Part shown: positions 63,366 through 64,000 of the stretch, piece by piece
How the letters are laid out: the number at the start of each line of letters is the position of its first letter
How positions within the stretch are numbered: the stretch's first letter is position 1
From: Paraphaeosphaeria minitans
Lineage: Eukaryota > Ascomycota > Dothideomycetes > Pleosporales > Didymosphaeriaceae
DNA length: 64,000 nucleotides
Reading direction: 5' to 3'
NCBI GenBank assembly: GCA_015832175.1
Contig: WJXW01000010.1
Location: forward strand, 806,001-870,000
Made by a program: the position numbers and the translations under genes
The notes under the pieces: model-generated
The model's input: only the letters and a program-made list of their open reading frames with translations
Database searches by the model: none
Told to the model about the DNA's origin: nothing

Positions 63366-64000
63366 GCTGGATTCATTGTCCGGAAATCAGATGTACTGGC
63401 TTGGCTAGGCGTTGGCAACAGGCAGAAACCTAGGTGGGAATATCAGCGTCAGAAAGTCCGACATGGGACCATTACCGCTACCGAGACGGAAGGAGAAGAT
63501 GACACGCAGATACTTAGCTAAAAGTCTTCCTCAAAGGACACCATTCAACTCCACTTCGACCCTCCACTTTCAACGTCATCTCTTGCATACTCCACCCTCA
63601 CACACTTCCCAATATCCCACCGTGACAGCAGTTACATCTCATATCTACGCAGGCACATCTCAAGAACCGACTTGACAAGAGATCGGGAACCACCCGCGAG
63701 ATCAAGTCTAAAGTGACGCAAGAGATGAAACATACACCCAGCGCCTACACGGCCGATGGCTGGCTCGTTCCCCCCGATCCGTCATCGTCACTCCCGGAAC
63801 GTAGTTCCATCGGCAAGATGATCCGATACACAGCACATGGTTTGCCAATCCGCTCTCACTGAAAGCATGACTGTCCATTGCGCGCTGCTCGGGACGCTAG
63901 AAACGTGCGAGACCATCACGCTTCTCGGCAAGAGGAGTGCACGAAACCTTGTCCATTATGGTGTCGGTCAAGGACCCTGAAGTTTGCTTCGCTCTCTACT
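63366..64000. other. Terminal stretch, no gene seen
   Basis: About 630 bases to the right edge. A short plus-strand frame at 63412-63675 is not supported by anything else. Confidence 0.35.

Noticed and set aside
1..64000. CRISPR arrays, bacterial operons, ribosome-binding sites, prophage or plasmid features
   Set aside because: The sequence has spliceosomal introns and fungal genes throughout; no regularly spaced identical repeats or bacterial signals were seen.

Overview
This window is nuclear DNA of a filamentous ascomycete (Pezizomycotina, most likely Dothideomycetes; the class is an inference from protein style and intergenic motifs). The evidence is that genes lie on both strands without operons. 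They are interrupted by short GT-AG introns, mostly 45-60 nt with CTAAC/CTGAC-like branch sites. The recognisable products are typical of such fungi: an AA9 lytic polysaccharide monooxygenase, a GH93 exo-arabinanase, a GH71 alpha-1,3-glucanase, an eqolisin protease, an Fcy-type permease, a Jen1-type carboxylate transporter, a NACHT-NLR relic and an F-box relic.

Left part (1-28.6 kb) is an ordinary gene-containing region. On the minus strand there is a 5' fragment of a metallophosphoesterase (1-543) and a DUF1593-type nucleoside hydrolase-like protein (947-2496). Then follow an F-box relic, an NCS1 purine/cytosine permease (4540-6183), an NLR relic (about 7.2-7.7 kb), a zinc-less medium-chain reductase (8813-9880), a four-exon lactate/pyruvate-type MFS symporter (11616-13295), a SAM methyltransferase (14533-15543), a small Cys-containing protein (15780-16322), a decayed eqolisin (16458-17216), a proline-rich orphan (18252-19089), a secreted GH93 enzyme (20611-21744), a conserved fungal membrane protein with a CxCG motif (23240-26161) and the AA9 enzyme (27591-28595).

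Middle part (28.6-44.3 kb) contains an LTR-like relic and a secreted/membrane Cys-rich gene broken by one in-frame TGA. It also holds a 5'-truncated GH71 gene, an intron-containing tRNA with a Pol III terminator, a GC-rich four-exon orphan gene, and a large M28B (glutamate carboxypeptidase-like) membrane peptidase. After these come a RING-like orphan also split by one TGA, and a three-exon orphan whose expected ATG reads ATA.

Right part (about 41.4-64 kb) looks accessory. It has few recognisable genes, and several families of diverged short direct repeats (units about 150-350 bp, 2-3 copies each). It also holds a 12-bp minisatellite, an AT dinucleotide run, tRNA-like relics and orphan ORFs. 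The two best-supported orphan genes there lie at 58274-59047 and 62646-63365.

Functionally, the intact secreted enzymes (AA9, GH93) and the uptake systems (NCS1, Jen1-like) fit growth on plant or microbial polysaccharides and small nutrients. A recurring theme is recent gene decay by C-to-T/G-to-A type changes (start ATG to ATA, CAG to TAG, in-frame TGA), which would fit mild repeat-induced point mutation or CpG deamination. All functional names rest on recognition of motifs by eye; no database search was run.
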